Source: Ancylobacter radicis
GTDB lineage: Bacteria > Pseudomonadota > Alphaproteobacteria > Rhizobiales > Xanthobacteraceae
Reading direction: 5' to 3'
DNA: 64,000 bases
NCBI RefSeq assembly: GCF_018449475.1
Contig: NZ_JAHCQH010000012.1
Coordinates: forward strand, 124,001-188,000
Shown here: in pieces, positions 43,719-53,232 of the stretch
How positions within the stretch are numbered: position 1 is the first letter of the stretch
Layout of the letters: the number at the start of each line of letters is the position of its first letter
Translations under genes and position numbers: made by a program
The notes under the pieces: model-generated
Seen by the model: the letters and a program-made list of their open reading frames with translations, nothing else
What the model was told of the DNA's origin: nothing
The model's database searches: none

Positions 43719-44651
43719 ATGTTGCTGAACCAGCCCGCCACCCCCCCGAACGGGACGACGCCGGCCGGCGATGATGTCGTGATCGACGTCACCACCCGGA
43801 GCTTCATGAAGGACGTGGTCGAGGAATCGCGCCAGCGCCCGGTGCTGGTGGATTTCTGGGCCCCCTGGTGCGGGCCCTGCCGCCAGCTCACGCCGATCAT
43901 CGAAAAAGTGGTGCGCGCGGCCAAGGGCAAGGTGCGCCTCGCCAAGATGAACACTGACGAGCACCCGTCCGTGGCCCAGCAGCTCGGCATCCAGTCCCTG
44001 CCGACCGTCTATGCCTTCGTCAACGGCCAGCCGGTCGACGGCTTCATGGGCGCGCAGCCGGAAACCCAGATCCAGGCGCTGATCGACCGCCTTGTCGCGG
44101 CGGCCGGTGGCGAGGATGCCGCCGGCGACATCGCCGAAGTGGTGGCGACCGGCGAGGCCCTGCTGGCCGAGGGCGACCTTGTCGGCGCGGCGGAAGTGTT
44201 CGCCTCCGTGCTCGCCGAGGAGCCGGGCCATGTGAAGGCGCTGGCAGGTCTCGCCCGCGCCCAGATGACCGCCGGCGACCTCGCCGCCGCCAAGGCGACG
44301 CTGGCACTGGCGCCCGAGGCGATCGCCAATGACCCGGCGCTGACCGCCGTGCGGGCCGCCATCGAGCTTGAGGAAGCCGCCGCCGAACTCGGCGATGTGC
44401 GCGACCTGGAGGCCAAGGTCGCCGCCAACCCGCTCGACCATCAGGCGCGGTTCGATCTGGCTCTGGCGCTCAACGCCCATGGCAAGCGCGAGGAGGCGGC
44501 CGACCATCTGCTCGCCATCGTGCGCAAGGACCGCACTTGGAACGAGGACGGCGCGCGCAAGCAGCTCGTGCAGTTCTTCGAAGCCTGGGGGCCGACCGAC
44601 GAGCACACCCTCACCGGGCGGCGCCGCCTGTCCTCCATCCTGTTCGCCTGA
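43719..44651 (+). CDS. cnoX: thioredoxin domain/TPR chaperedoxin (CnoX/YbbN family)
   Basis: 310 residues from ATG 43719, with GAGGGGACG upstream. The thioredoxin domain has WAPWCGPCRQ with Cys51 and Cys54, so the redox site is complete (in E. coli CnoX it is SxxC). The rest is a tetratricopeptide-like helical array: LLAEGDLVGAAEVFASVLAEEPGHVKALAGLARAQ and FDLALALNAHGKREEAADHLLAIVRKD. CnoX protects proteins from chlorine-driven oxidation and links to GroEL and DnaK. The Lon-N domain gene starts 30 bp after, likely in one operon. Confidence 0.9.
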   Translation: MLLNQPATPPNGTTPAGDDVVIDVTTRSFMKDVVEESRQRPVLVDFWAPWCGPCRQLTPIIEKVVRAAKGKVRLAKMNTDEHPSVAQQLGIQSLPTVYAFVNGQPVDGFMGAQPETQIQALIDRLVAAAGGEDAAGDIAEVVATGEALLAEGDLVGAAEVFASVLAEEPGHVKALAGLARAQMTAGDLAAAKATLALAPEAIANDPALTAVRAAIELEEAAAELGDVRDLEAKVAANPLDHQARFDLALALNAHGKREEAADHLLAIVRKDRTWNEDGARKQLVQFFEAWGPTDEHTLTGRRRLSSILFA

Positions 44652-44680
44652 GCCTTTCTCACCCGCTCGAAGGAGCCTTG

Positions 44681-45361
44681 ATGGCGATCAACAAGCCCTA
44701 TGGCGGCCCTTCCGAGCTGCCGCGCACCATTCCGCTGTTTCCGCTGGAAGGGGCGCTGCTGCTGCCGCGCTGTCAGTTGCCGCTCAACGTGTTCGAGCCG
44801 CGCTATGTGGCGATGGTCGACGCGGCGCTGGCCGGCAGCCGGCTGATCGGCATGATCCAGCCGGCCTTCGACCCGACCGGCCGGCCCATGGCCGGCGGGG
44901 CGGCGCTGGCCGGGGTCGGCTGCGTCGGGCGCATCACCGAGATCGCCGAGAGCGGCGACGGGCGCTACATCCTCAACCTCTCCGGCGTCGCCCGTTTCCG
45001 CCTGCTGGCGGAGATCGAGGCGGACACGCTGTTCCGCCAGGGCGAGGTGGATTTCGCGCCCTTCGCCGACGACTTCAAGCCGGGCGCGGGCGGCGACGCG
45101 GTGAATCGCGGGGCGCTGCTGCGCACGCTCGCCGACTATCTCGACGCCAACCAGCTGGAAGCCGACTGGGAGAGCATCAAGGACGCGCCGAACGAGGCGC
45201 TGGTCAATGCGCTCGCCATGATGTCGCCCTTTGGCCCGCGCGAGAAACAGGCGCTGCTGGAGGCGCCGACGCTCGGCGCGCGCGCCGAGATGCTGATCGC
45301 CGTCACCCAGATGGCGATGGCCCGCACCGCCGGCGGCGACGGCGACAACTCGCTCCAGTAG
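44681..45361 (+). CDS. LON peptidase substrate-binding domain protein
   Basis: 226 residues from ATG 44681 with AAGGAG just upstream. It is a free-standing Lon N-terminal (PUA-like) domain: RTIPLFPLEGALLLPRCQLPLNVFEPRYVAMVDAAL, GVGCVGRITEIAESGDGRYILNLSGVARFRLL, and the helical ending ALVNALAMMSPFGPREKQALLEAPTLGARAEMLIA. No ATPase or protease domain follows. Such proteins are widespread in alphaproteobacteria next to a CnoX-like thioredoxin, as here; the function is unknown, perhaps substrate recognition or a chaperone role. It converges with the RND gene, 5 bp away. Confidence 0.88.
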   Translation: MAINKPYGGPSELPRTIPLFPLEGALLLPRCQLPLNVFEPRYVAMVDAALAGSRLIGMIQPAFDPTGRPMAGGAALAGVGCVGRITEIAESGDGRYILNLSGVARFRLLAEIEADTLFRQGEVDFAPFADDFKPGAGGDAVNRGALLRTLADYLDANQLEADWESIKDAPNEALVNALAMMSPFGPREKQALLEAPTLGARAEMLIAVTQMAMARTAGGDGDNSLQ

Positions 45362-45366
45362 CGGCC

Positions 45367-48300
45367 CTACTCCGCCGCGATCGGCGGATTGGGATGCGGC
45401 GGGCGCGGTGTCGCCGGCTGCGGCATGACGGGCTGCGGCATCACATGCACCGTCGGCAGGGCGGCCGGGGTGGCGGTCTCGTCCGGCTCGTCCCGCGCGC
45501 CGACGAAGCGCCCGAACACCCGGCCGAAGAAGTGGCCGAGATCGTCCATCAGCGTGAACACCGCCGGCACGAAGACCAGCGACAGCGCGGTCGAGGCGAG
45601 CAGCCCGCCAATCACCGCGATCGCCATGGGCGAGCGGAAATCGCCGCCCTCCCCCAACCCCAGCGCCGACGGCACCATGCCCGCCACCATGGCGATGGTG
45701 GTCATGACGATCGGCTGGGCGCGCTTGCGGCCGGCCTCGATGAGCGCCGTCGTCCGGTCGGTGCCGGAATGGATGGCCTCGATGGCGAAATCGACCAGCA
45801 GGATGGTGTTCTTGGTGACGATGCCCATCAGCATCAGGAAGCCGATCACCACCGGCAGCGTCATCGCATTGCCGGTGATGAGCAGCGCGATGAAGGCCCC
45901 GCCCACCGAGAGCGGAAGGGCGATCAGGATGGTCACCGGCTGGAACACATTGGCGAACAGCAGCACCAGCACCGCCAGCACCATCAGCACGCCGGCTCCC
46001 ATGGCGGTGGCGAAGCCGCCGAACACCTCGGCCATGATCTCGGCGTCGCCGGTTTCCCGGAGCACCACGCCCGGCGGCAGGTTCCGCGCGGCGGGCAGGG
46101 CATAGACCTCGGCCAGCGCCTCGCCAAGCTGGGTGTTGCCGGCCAGATCGCCCTCGATGGCGACGCGGCGGGCGCGATCATAGCGGTTGAGGGCGGTCGG
46201 CCCGGTGCCGAAGGAGATGTCGGCCACCGCCGCGAGCGGCACCGAGGCGCCGGCCGCGGTGCGCACCTTCAGCGTCTCGAAAGTCGAGATATCCGCCCGC
46301 GCCGCCTCGTCGAGCTGCACCCGGATCGGCACCTGGCGGTCGCCGGCGGAGAATTTGGCGAGGTTCTGCGACACGTCGCCAATGGTGGCGATGCGCACCG
46401 TCTCGGCGATGTCGGCGACCGACACGCCAAGCTCGGCGGCCTCGGCCAGCTTGGGCACGACGCGCAGCTCCGGCCGGTCCAGCGCGGCGGTGGTGACGAC
46501 ATTGCTCAGCCCCTTCACATCGGCGCGGATCTCGCGCTCCAGTTCCAGTGCCGCCTGCTCCACCGCCTCGCCATTCGATCCCGACAGGATCAGGGTGAAC
46601 TCGCGCTGGCCCGGCCCGGCCCCGCCGGAGGAGCCGAAGCTGAAGCGCAGATCCGGGATGCGGGCGATCTCCGCCTGCATCCGGGTCTCGAATTCCTTCT
46701 GCGTCGCCGCGCGGTCGGCCCGCGGCACGAGGTTGACGATGATCGTCGCCTTGCGCACCTCGCCGGCACCGTTGGCGGGCCCGCTGGTCTCGCCCGAACC
46801 GGCGGTGGCGAACACGCTACCGACTTCCGGCTGCGCCTTCATCTCGTCGGAGATCTCGTCGACCACCTGACGGGTGGCGGCCAGCGTCGCCCCCGGCGGC
46901 AGCTCGACGGAGAGCACCGAGCGCGACACGTCGGAATTCGGGATGAAGCCCGACGGCAACAGGGTGGAGAGGTACATCGAGCCGATGAACAGCAGGATGC
47001 CGCCCGCGACGGTGAGGAAGCGATGGCGGATCGAGGTGTGCAGCAGGCGGACATAGACGCGCATCAGCGCGCTGTCCGGCGTCTCGCGGTGGCCATGGTC
47101 GCGCATGAAATAGGCGGCCAGCATCGGCGTGAGCAGGCGCGCCACCAAGAGCGAGAACAGCACGGCGACCGCGACGGTGATGCCGAACTGGCGGAAATAC
47201 TGGCCGGCAATGCCGCCCATGAAGCTGACGGGCAGGAACACCGCGACGATGGTCAGCGTGGTCGCCACCACGGCGAGACCGATCTCGTCCGCCGCCTCGA
47301 TGGCCGCGCGATAGGCGGATTTGCCCATCCGCATATGGCGTACGATGTTCTCAATCTCGACAATCGCGTCGTCGACCAGGATGCCCGTCACCAGCGTGAC
47401 GGCGAGCAGGCTCACCCCGTTCAGCGAGAAGCCGAGCAGGTCCATCACCCAGAAGGTCGGCAGGATGGAGAGCGGGATGGCGAGCGCCGAGATGATGGTG
47501 GCGCGCCAGTCGCGCAGGAACAGCATGACCACGATGATCGCGAGGATCGCGCCCTCGATCAGCGTGTGCATGGCGGAATCATAATCCGCCTCGGTGTACT
47601 TCACCGTCGAATCGATCAGGGTGATCTCGACTTCCGGGTGCGCGGCCTCGAGCTTGCGAAGGTCCTCCGCCACGTTCTCGGCCACCACGACATCGGAAAA
47701 GCCCTTGGCGCGGTAGATGCCGAAGGCGACCACCGGCTTGCCGTCGAGACGGGCGAAGATGCGCGGCTCGGCGGCGCCATCGGTCACCGTGCCGAGGTCG
47801 GCGAGGCGCACATGGCGCGAGGCCCCGCCTCCGCTGGCCGGCAGGGCGATGCGGGTCTGCGCCAGTTCGGCGACGGTGGTCGCCCCGCCCAGCGTGCGCA
47901 CGGACTGTTCCTGCGTGCCGATTTCACCCCGGCCGCCGGCCAGATCGACATTGGTCGCGGCGAGCTGCCGGTTGACGTCGGCCGCGGTGACGCCGAGGGC
48001 GGCGAGCCGGTCCGGGTCGAGCGAGATGCGGATTTCGCGTTCGACGCCGCCCTCGCGCTTGACCTGCGCCACGCCGCGCACGCCCTGAAGGGCACGGATC
48101 ACCGTGTCGTCGACGAACCAGGAGAGTTCCTCCGGCGTCATCGACGGCGCGGAGGCGGCATAGGTGACGATGGCCATGCCTTCGACATCGATGCGCTGGA
48201 TCAGCGGCTCCTCAATGTCCTGCGGCAGTTCCGAGCGGATATTGGTGACCGCGTCGCGCACATCGTTCACGGCGCGGTCGACCTGCGTTTCCAGCTGGAA

Positions 48301-48588
48301 CTCGACCGTGGTGATGGAGGTGCCTTCGGTGATCGACGAGGTGATGTGCTTCACCCCCTGCACGCCGGCCACCGCTGTCTCGACCCGTTTCGTCACCTGG
48401 CTTTCCAGCTCGCTCGGCGCGGCGCCGGGCTGGGTGACGACGACGGAGACGATCGGCACGTCGATATTCGGCATGCGCGTGATCGGCAGCCGGTCGAAGG
48501 TGAACAGGCCGATCGCGGTCAGCACCACGAACAGGACGATGGAGGGGACCGGCTTGCGGATCGCCCAGGCGGAGACGTTGAGCGCCAT
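45367..48588 (-). CDS. RND efflux transporter inner-membrane pump (AcrB/MexF-like)
   Basis: 1073 residues with twelve membrane segments and two large periplasmic loops. The proton relay D406-D407 lies in [23 protein letters not shown] motifs [29 protein letters not shown] region, [17 protein letters not shown] and [14 protein letters not shown] are present. The C-terminus is Pro-rich ([14 protein letters not shown]). HAE-type pumps expel drugs and other toxic compounds through a TolC-like channel, which is not encoded here. Its start overlaps the adaptor stop by one base (TGATG), so translation is coupled. Third gene of tetR-adaptor-pump. Confidence 0.93.
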   Translation of the reverse strand: MALNVSAWAIRKPVPSIVLFVVLTAIGLFTFDRLPITRMPNIDVPIVSVVVTQPGAAPSELESQVTKRVETAVAGVQGVKHITSSITEGTSITTVEFQLETQVDRAVNDVRDAVTNIRSELPQDIEEPLIQRIDVEGMAIVTYAASAPSMTPEELSWFVDDTVIRALQGVRGVAQVKREGGVEREIRISLDPDRLAALGVTAADVNRQLAATNVDLAGGRGEIGTQEQSVRTLGGATTVAELAQTRIALPASGGGASRHVRLADLGTVTDGAAEPRIFARLDGKPVVAFGIYRAKGFSDVVVAENVAEDLRKLEAAHPEVEITLIDSTVKYTEADYDSAMHTLIEGAILAIIVVMLFLRDWRATIISALAIPLSILPTFWVMDLLGFSLNGVSLLAVTLVTGILVDDAIVEIENIVRHMRMGKSAYRAAIEAADEIGLAVVATTLTIVAVFLPVSFMGGIAGQYFRQFGITVAVAVLFSLLVARLLTPMLAAYFMRDHGHRETPDSALMRVYVRLLHTSIRHRFLTVAGGILLFIGSMYLSTLLPSGFIPNSDVSRSVLSVELPPGATLAATRQVVDEISDEMKAQPEVGSVFATAGSGETSGPANGAGEVRKATIIVNLVPRADRAATQKEFETRMQAEIARIPDLRFSFGSSGGAGPGQREFTLILSGSNGEAVEQAALELEREIRADVKGLSNVVTTAALDRPELRVVPKLAEAAELGVSVADIAETVRIATIGDVSQNLAKFSAGDRQVPIRVQLDEAARADISTFETLKVRTAAGASVPLAAVADISFGTGPTALNRYDRARRVAIEGDLAGNTQLGEALAEVYALPAARNLPPGVVLRETGDAEIMAEVFGGFATAMGAGVLMVLAVLVLLFANVFQPVTILIALPLSVGGAFIALLITGNAMTLPVVIGFLMLMGIVTKNTILLVDFAIEAIHSGTDRTTALIEAGRKRAQPIVMTTIAMVAGMVPSALGLGEGGDFRSPMAIAVIGGLLASTALSLVFVPAVFTLMDDLGHFFGRVFGRFVGARDEPDETATPAALPTVHVMPQPVMPQPATPRPPHPNPPIAAE

Positions 48589-49847
48589 CAGGAATTGCCC
48601 TTCGCGGGATCCGGCAGCGGTACCGGCGTGACGGTGTCGCCCTCGCGCAGGAACCCACCGGCGCGGGCGACCACCTGCTCGCCCTCGCTCACGCCCTCGA
48701 TGATCTCGACATAGCCGTCGCCCTTGAGGCCGGTCTTCACCTTGCGCAGGCGCACCGTATCATCCTCGATGACGAGGATGGTCGCGCCCTCCGCGCCGAA
48801 CTGGATCGCCGATTGCGGCAAGGCGAGGCCCTGGCGGCGGGCCAGTTCGATGACGCCGCGCGCATAGGCACCCGGGCGCAGCCGCTTGTCGTCCGGCAGT
48901 GCCACGGCGACGCGGGCGAGGCGCGTGGCGGTGTCCACCTTGGCGCCGACGAGGCGCACCCGGCCCTGTATCGGCGCGTCGAAGCCGGCCGGCGTCACCG
49001 CCACCGGGAGATCGACGGCGATGCGCGGCAAAGCGGATTCCGGCACTTCGGCATCAAGGTCGATGGCGCCGTCCTTCACGATGCGGAAAAGCGGCTCGCT
49101 ATTGGCCGACAGCACGATGGAGCCGATGCGGGCGGAGCGCGACGAGACGATGCCCGCCTGCGGCGCCTTGATGTCGGTGCGGGCCAGCCGCACCTCCAAC
49201 TCGTCGCGATTGGCGGCGATCTGGGCGACGTCGGCCTCGGCGGCGATTACCGATTCCTCGGCGGCCGTGACCTGCGCCGCCGCGACCTTGGCCGCGCGCT
49301 CGCGCTGGTCCAGCACCTCCTGCGAGGTGGCGCCGGTCTTGATCAGGGTACGGGCGCGCTCCACCGCCGCATCGGCCTCGGTGCGCTGGGCGACGGCCTG
49401 TTCGAGCTGCGCCTTCTGCTGGGCGATGGCGGCGCGGGCACGGGCGGCATTGGCGGTGTTCTGCGCCAGCAGCGTGACCAGCATGTCGCGGGAGAGGCGG
49501 GCGAGAACCTGGCCCTGCGCGACCCGGTCGCCCTCCTCGACGAGGATTTCCTCGATCCGCAGAGCGTCAATCTCCGGCCCGACCATGATCTCCTCGCGCG
49601 CCACCAGCGTTCCGGTGACCGGCAGCGTCTCCACTACCTCGCGCCGCGCGGCAGGGACGACCGAGATGGAAATGCCCTTGACCTTGGCGGGCGCGGGCGC
49701 CGCGACCTCGGCCTGCGCCGGCTCGCCAAAGCTAAGGCCCGCCGCGATGCGGTCGCGGAAGGCATAGCCGGCGATGCCCACCACGACGGCGGTCATGGTG
49801 AGGGCGAGGGCGACGCGCCCGGGGAAGGAAGGGGTCTTGGCGGTCAT
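48588..49847 (-). CDS. RND efflux periplasmic adaptor (membrane fusion protein)
   Basis: 419 residues. One N-terminal membrane anchor (VALALTMTAVVVGIAGYAF), then the AcrA-like layout: first barrel strands with VVETLPVTGTLVAREEIMVGPEIDALRIEEILVEEGDRVAQGQVLARL (lipoyl-type), a coiled-coil hairpin RARAAIAQQKAQLEQAVAQRTEADAAVERARTLIKTGATSQEVLDQ, and IKAPQAGIVSSRSARIGSIV closing the lipoyl domain. It bridges the RND pump to the outer-membrane channel. It starts four bases before the tetR stop (ATGA). Confidence 0.93.
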   Translation of the reverse strand: MTAKTPSFPGRVALALTMTAVVVGIAGYAFRDRIAAGLSFGEPAQAEVAAPAPAKVKGISISVVPAARREVVETLPVTGTLVAREEIMVGPEIDALRIEEILVEEGDRVAQGQVLARLSRDMLVTLLAQNTANAARARAAIAQQKAQLEQAVAQRTEADAAVERARTLIKTGATSQEVLDQRERAAKVAAAQVTAAEESVIAAEADVAQIAANRDELEVRLARTDIKAPQAGIVSSRSARIGSIVLSANSEPLFRIVKDGAIDLDAEVPESALPRIAVDLPVAVTPAGFDAPIQGRVRLVGAKVDTATRLARVAVALPDDKRLRPGAYARGVIELARRQGLALPQSAIQFGAEGATILVIEDDTVRLRKVKTGLKGDGYVEIIEGVSEGEQVVARAGGFLREGDTVTPVPLPDPAKGNS

Positions 49848-50542
49848 GGAATCTCATCCGTGGCGGGCGTCGGCGCGCGCGGCGCGAGCATCCGGCCGAT
49901 CAGTTCGGCAATCTCGGGCATCATACGGTCGAGCGGCATGTCGGGATCGAAGCGGCTGCGCAGGATGAGGCCATCGCCAATCGCCCCCAGCAGCAGCATC
50001 ACCATGTCGCCATCGAGGCCGGGATCGACCTCGCCTTTGGCCTGCGCCGCGTGAAAGCAGCGCAGGATCGCGTCGTTCATCTCGGCCTCGACCGCGTCGA
50101 AGGTCGGCTTGAGCGCGGGATTGCGGGCGGTTTCGGCATAGATCTCAGGGCCGAGCGCGATGCACACCGCCGGAGCCTCGCGGGAGAACAGCGCCGCGCC
50201 CATGCGGGCGATCCCCTCGACAAAGCTGGGGGCCGTCTCAAGCACCTCGATCAGGGTGGTGCGAGCGGCCTGTTCCTCCTCGATGATGGCGAGGATGATG
50301 GATTCCTTGGAGGGGAAATAGCGGTAGAGCCCACCCGGGCTCATGCCGGCCTCGGCACAGATCTGCTGCATCGAGGTGCCGTGGAAGCCGGAGCGGGTGA
50401 AGCAGGCGATAGCCGCGTCCAGCACACGGCGGCGCGGTTCCGGCCGGCGGGGCGCCGCCACCTTGGAAGGGGCCGGTCGATCGCCGGGAGGGCGGCCCGA
50501 CGGGGCCGGCAGGCGGGCGGGAGCGGCGGGCATCGACAGCAT
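49844..50542 (-). CDS. TetR/AcrR family repressor of the RND operon
   Basis: 232 residues. A Pro/Ala-rich N-terminal tail of about 35 residues precedes the helix-turn-helix: RRVLDAAIACFTRSGFHGTSMQQICAEAGMSPGGLYRYFPSKESIILAI. The ligand domain is helical and variable, as usual. Being first in an overlapping tetR-adaptor-pump operon, with two palindromes around its own promoter (50554-50614), it very likely represses itself and the pump until a substrate binds. The start MLSMPAAP lies 12 bases after the inner palindrome; a second ATG three codons later is possible. Confidence 0.9.
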   Translation of the reverse strand: MLSMPAAPARLPAPSGRPPGDRPAPSKVAAPRRPEPRRRVLDAAIACFTRSGFHGTSMQQICAEAGMSPGGLYRYFPSKESIILAIIEEEQAARTTLIEVLETAPSFVEGIARMGAALFSREAPAVCIALGPEIYAETARNPALKPTFDAVEAEMNDAILRCFHAAQAKGEVDPGLDGDMVMLLLGAIGDGLILRSRFDPDMPLDRMMPEIAELIGRMLAPRAPTPATDEIP

Positions 50543-50553
50543 CCGATTTGAGA

Positions 50554-50571
50554 GCGAACGTTCGTTCGCAT
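50554..50571. promoter_or_regulatory. operator copy 1 of the TetR-type regulator
   Basis: Contains CGAACGTTCGTTCGCAT, the same core as copy 2, 47 bp apart centre to centre. It overlaps the -10 box and probable transcription start of the promoter at 50569-50598. Confidence 0.75.
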
Positions 50572-50598
50572 CTAGGGCAACGTAGCGTCAAGAGTCAA
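50569..50598 (-). promoter_or_regulatory. promoter candidate of the tetR-adaptor-RND operon
   Basis: On the minus strand: -35 TTGACT (50593-50598), an 18-base spacer and -10 TAGATG (50569-50574, three of six consensus bases). It lies between, and partly under, the two operators. Confidence 0.5.
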
Positions 50599-50618
50599 GA
50601 ACGAACGTTCGTTCGCAT
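50599..50618. promoter_or_regulatory. operator copy 2 of the TetR-type regulator
   Basis: GAACGAACGTTCGTTC (50599-50614) is a perfect 16-bp palindrome, followed by GCAT as in copy 1. It abuts the -35 box on the upstream side. Confidence 0.8.
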
Positions 50619-50652
50619 CCCCTGACCGATACGCCGCATGGCGCGGGACGGA

Positions 50653-51162
50653 TCAGTCGCGGCCGATCAGCGGCTGGAAGGTGCTGACCACGCGCTCATA
50701 GACCGGCTGCTTGAAGGGGATGATCAGCCGGGGCGTGCGCTCCAGCCGCTCCCAGCGCCAGTTGATGAATTCCGGCTTGTGCTTGCCGCCGCCGGGACGG
50801 TGGATGTCGATCTCGCCATCCTCGCCGGTGAAGCGGAAGGCGACCCATTTCTGCGTCTGGCCGCGATAGCGCCCCTTCCAGGCCTCGCGGGCGATCGGCT
50901 CGGGAAGGTCATAGGCGAACCACTCCGGCGCCTCGCCCAGCGGCTCAACCGAGGACACATTGGTCTCCTCGTAAAGTTCGCGCAGCGCGGCTTCCAGGGG
51001 CTCCTCCCCCTCATCGATGCCGCCCTGCGGCATCTGCCAGGAATGGTGGGCGTCCACATGCTCGGCCCCGCCGGTGCGCTGGCCGAGAAAGACCAGCCCC
51101 GCCGGGTTGACGAGGACGATGCCGACGCAGGGACGGTAGGGAAGCTGGTCGAAGGGGATCAT
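50653..51162 (-). CDS. rppH: RNA pyrophosphohydrolase (Nudix)
   Basis: 169 residues from the ATG reading [19 protein letters not shown], the RppH start; the frame open to 51540 is not needed. The Nudix box [21 protein letters not shown] is canonical (G-x5-E-x7-REUxEE). WQMPQGG just before it and [16 protein letters not shown] after it are RppH-type. It removes pyrophosphate from the 5-prime end of mRNA and starts decay. The gene lies downstream of the unknown membrane protein and ctpA on the same strand, with gaps of 106 and 173 bp and a terminator after ctpA, so it is probably separate. Confidence 0.93.
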   Translation of the reverse strand: MIPFDQLPYRPCVGIVLVNPAGLVFLGQRTGGAEHVDAHHSWQMPQGGIDEGEEPLEAALRELYEETNVSSVEPLGEAPEWFAYDLPEPIAREAWKGRYRGQTQKWVAFRFTGEDGEIDIHRPGGGKHKPEFINWRWERLERTPRLIIPFKQPVYERVVSTFQPLIGRD

Positions 51163-51268
51163 GAGGCTGGGCCGTGGCTGGAGGCGCGCGGAAGGCGCCC
51201 CATCATAGGCGCACTGACCGTTCGCCCGTAAGACAGCGCCGGCATCTGCCTTGCGGTTAGGTAAACGC

Positions 51269-51709
51269 TCAGCGGGTGAGCGGCGCATCCATGTCGGTGC
51301 CGGCCGCGCGGGCCGCGTCCGCCGTGTCGAGTTCGCTGGCGCCCAGCACCTCATGGCGGCCGGTCGCGGCATCGTAGACGGTGATGCCGGCATTCGGCCC
51401 CTGCGCCCCGCCACCGAGGGCATTGGACAGGCTCGGCCGCAGCATCGGCGCGTCAACCGCGACACCGGTCGCCTCGAAGCCGCCGAGATCGAGCCGGCCA
51501 TCGCCGAAGGACCACACCGGCTCATGCCCGTTCCAGGCATAGCAGCCGACGCCCACCGCGATCACCGCCACGCAGGCGAGGCCGACAATCGCCACGGCGG
51601 CGGCGTTGCGGGCGCTGTCGCGCCCGGCATCCCGGCCGAGCGGGGCCTCGTCGATCAGTCCGTCATCCAGCAGGGGGCGGCGCGAAGGCCGAAACGGTTC
51701 GATACGCAT
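51269..51709 (-). CDS. hypothetical single-pass membrane protein
   Basis: 146 residues. A basic and acidic cytoplasmic N-terminus ([27 protein letters not shown]), one membrane segment ([25 protein letters not shown], about residues 35-59), and an extracytoplasmic part with [28 protein letters not shown] and [16 protein letters not shown] recognise no family. In many relatives the gene between ctpA and rppH is a divergent polysaccharide deacetylase whose N-terminus is also a short D/E- and APLGR-containing tail plus one membrane segment; this may be a shortened or replaced version, but that is inference. No ribosome site stands out. Confidence 0.55.
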   Translation of the reverse strand: MRIEPFRPSRRPLLDDGLIDEAPLGRDAGRDSARNAAAVAIVGLACVAVIAVGVGCYAWNGHEPVWSFGDGRLDLGGFEATGVAVDAPMLRPSLSNALGGGAQGPNAGITVYDAATGRHEVLGASELDTADAARAAGTDMDAPLTR

Positions 51710-51783
51710 GGGAATCTTGTCGGCCCGGACCTTGGCGGGATCGCGGCAAAAAGGAGCGCGCGCGGCGGCACCCGCAAAAACAA

Positions 51784-51811
51784 AACCCCGCTCTTGCGAA
51801 AGAGCGGGGTT
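51784..51811 (-). terminator. intrinsic terminator after ctpA
   Basis: Perfect 12-bp stem AACCCCGCTCTT / AAGAGCGGGGTT with loop GCGA (plus strand); on the minus strand it runs into TTTTGTTTTTG. It lies 71 bp after the ctpA stop and separates ctpA from the genes beyond. Confidence 0.85.
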
Positions 51812-51882
51812 GTTGCTTCAGGGCCACATCCCGGCGCCAAAGCGCCGGGCGGGTCAACGCGGCGGGAAACTCAACACGAACC

Positions 51883-53232
51883 TCAGTTCGGCACCGCCGC
51901 CTTGGGGTCGGCCGGATAGGCGGCGTTCTTCTGCACGCCCTGGATCAGGTCGATCGCCAGCTTGAGCTGGGTGTCGTCCTTCGGGTCCGGCGGGACATAG
52001 GCCGGCGAACCGGTCTTCTCGTCCTCACCGTTCTTCAGATGACCCTTGAGCGAGGCCTCGCCGCGGGTGGTCTCGACACCGGCGGCCTCGGCCTTCTCCT
52101 TGACGTCCTGCGGGACGTCCTGGACCAGCTCGATATCCGGCGAGATGCCCTTGGCCTGGATCGAGCGGCCCGACGGCGTGTAGTAGCGCGCCGTGGTCAG
52201 CTTGATCGCGGCATTGCCCGAGACCGGGATGACGGTCTGCACCGAGCCCTTGCCGAAGGAGAGCGAGCCGAGGATGGTCGCCCGCTTGTGGTCCTGCAGC
52301 GCGCCGGCAACGATCTCGGAAGCCGAGGCGGAGCCGCCATTCACCAGCACGATCACCGGCTTGCCCTTGGCGAGGTCGCCCGGACGGGCATTGCGCCGCT
52401 CGGTCTCGTCGGCATTGCGGCCACGGGTGGAGACGATCTCGCCACGGTCGAGGAAGGCGTCGGAGACGTCGATCGCCTGGTCGAGCAGGCCGCCCGGATT
52501 GTTGCGCAGGTCGAGAATGAAGCCCTTGAGCTTGTCCTCGCCGATCTGCTTGGTCAGGTCCTCGATCGCCTTCTTGAGGCTGTCGCCGGTCGACTCGCTG
52601 AAGGAGGTGATGCGGATATAGCCGATATCGCCATCCTCGACGCGCGAACGCACCGACTTGATGTTGATGATGTCGCGGGTCAGCGTCAGCTCAAGCGGCT
52701 TGTCCTGCCCCTTGCGGATGACGGTGAGCTTGATCGGGGTAGCCACCGCGCCGCGCATCTTGTCGACCGCCTGCTGCAGCGTCATGCCCTTCACGTCCTC
52801 GTCGTCGAGCTTGACGATGAGATCGCCCGCCTGAACGCCCGCCTTGGCGGCCGGCGTGTCGTCGATCGGAGTGACGACCTTCACGAGGCCGTCTTCCATG
52901 GTGACCTCGATGCCGAGGCCGCCGAACTGGCCGCGCGTCTGCACCTGCATGTCGCGAAATTCCTTCGCGTCCATATAGGTGGAGTGCGGATCGAGCGAGG
53001 AGAGCATGCCGTTGATGGCCGCCTCGACGAGCTTCGAATCCTCGGGCTTCTCGACATAGTCGGCGCGCACGCGCTCGAACACGTCACCGAACAGGTTGAG
53101 CTGCCGGTAGGTGTCGGAGGCCGCGGCCATCGCCTGCGTCGGGGAGAGCAGGAACCGCGGCTGCGATGCGCCCACGGCCACCAGCGCGCCGACCGCCGCG
53201 CCAAACAGAAAAACTGACGTCTTACGCATCAT
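51883..53232 (-). CDS. ctpA: carboxy-terminal processing peptidase (S41 family, CtpA)
   Basis: 449 residues from the ATG reading MMRKTSVFLFG, four bases inside the end of the EnvC-like gene. A signal anchor (SVFLFGAAVGALVAVGAS) leads to the PDZ domain (about 105-175: GIEVTMEDGLVKVVTPIDDTPAAKAGVQAGDLIV) and the S41 core: GYIRITSFSE, LDLRNNPGGLLDQA, VLVNGGSASASEIVAGAL with the catalytic Ser among 301-305, and Lys328 in SFGKGSVQ. Ctp proteases trim proteins in the periplasm, and in several bacteria they degrade cell-wall hydrolases. Being coupled to an EnvC-like activator suggests control of peptidoglycan cutting. Confidence 0.93.
   Translation of the reverse strand: MMRKTSVFLFGAAVGALVAVGASQPRFLLSPTQAMAAASDTYRQLNLFGDVFERVRADYVEKPEDSKLVEAAINGMLSSLDPHSTYMDAKEFRDMQVQTRGQFGGLGIEVTMEDGLVKVVTPIDDTPAAKAGVQAGDLIVKLDDEDVKGMTLQQAVDKMRGAVATPIKLTVIRKGQDKPLELTLTRDIINIKSVRSRVEDGDIGYIRITSFSESTGDSLKKAIEDLTKQIGEDKLKGFILDLRNNPGGLLDQAIDVSDAFLDRGEIVSTRGRNADETERRNARPGDLAKGKPVIVLVNGGSASASEIVAGALQDHKRATILGSLSFGKGSVQTVIPVSGNAAIKLTTARYYTPSGRSIQAKGISPDIELVQDVPQDVKEKAEAAGVETTRGEASLKGHLKNGEDEKTGSPAYVPPDPKDDTQLKLAIDLIQGVQKNAAYPADPKAAVPN

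Noticed and set aside
44368-48714. A 1448-residue open frame on the plus strand opposite the RND pump
   Set aside because: It is His/Arg/Gly-rich without any family sign and lies antisense to a clear RND gene; long antisense frames are usual at this GC content.
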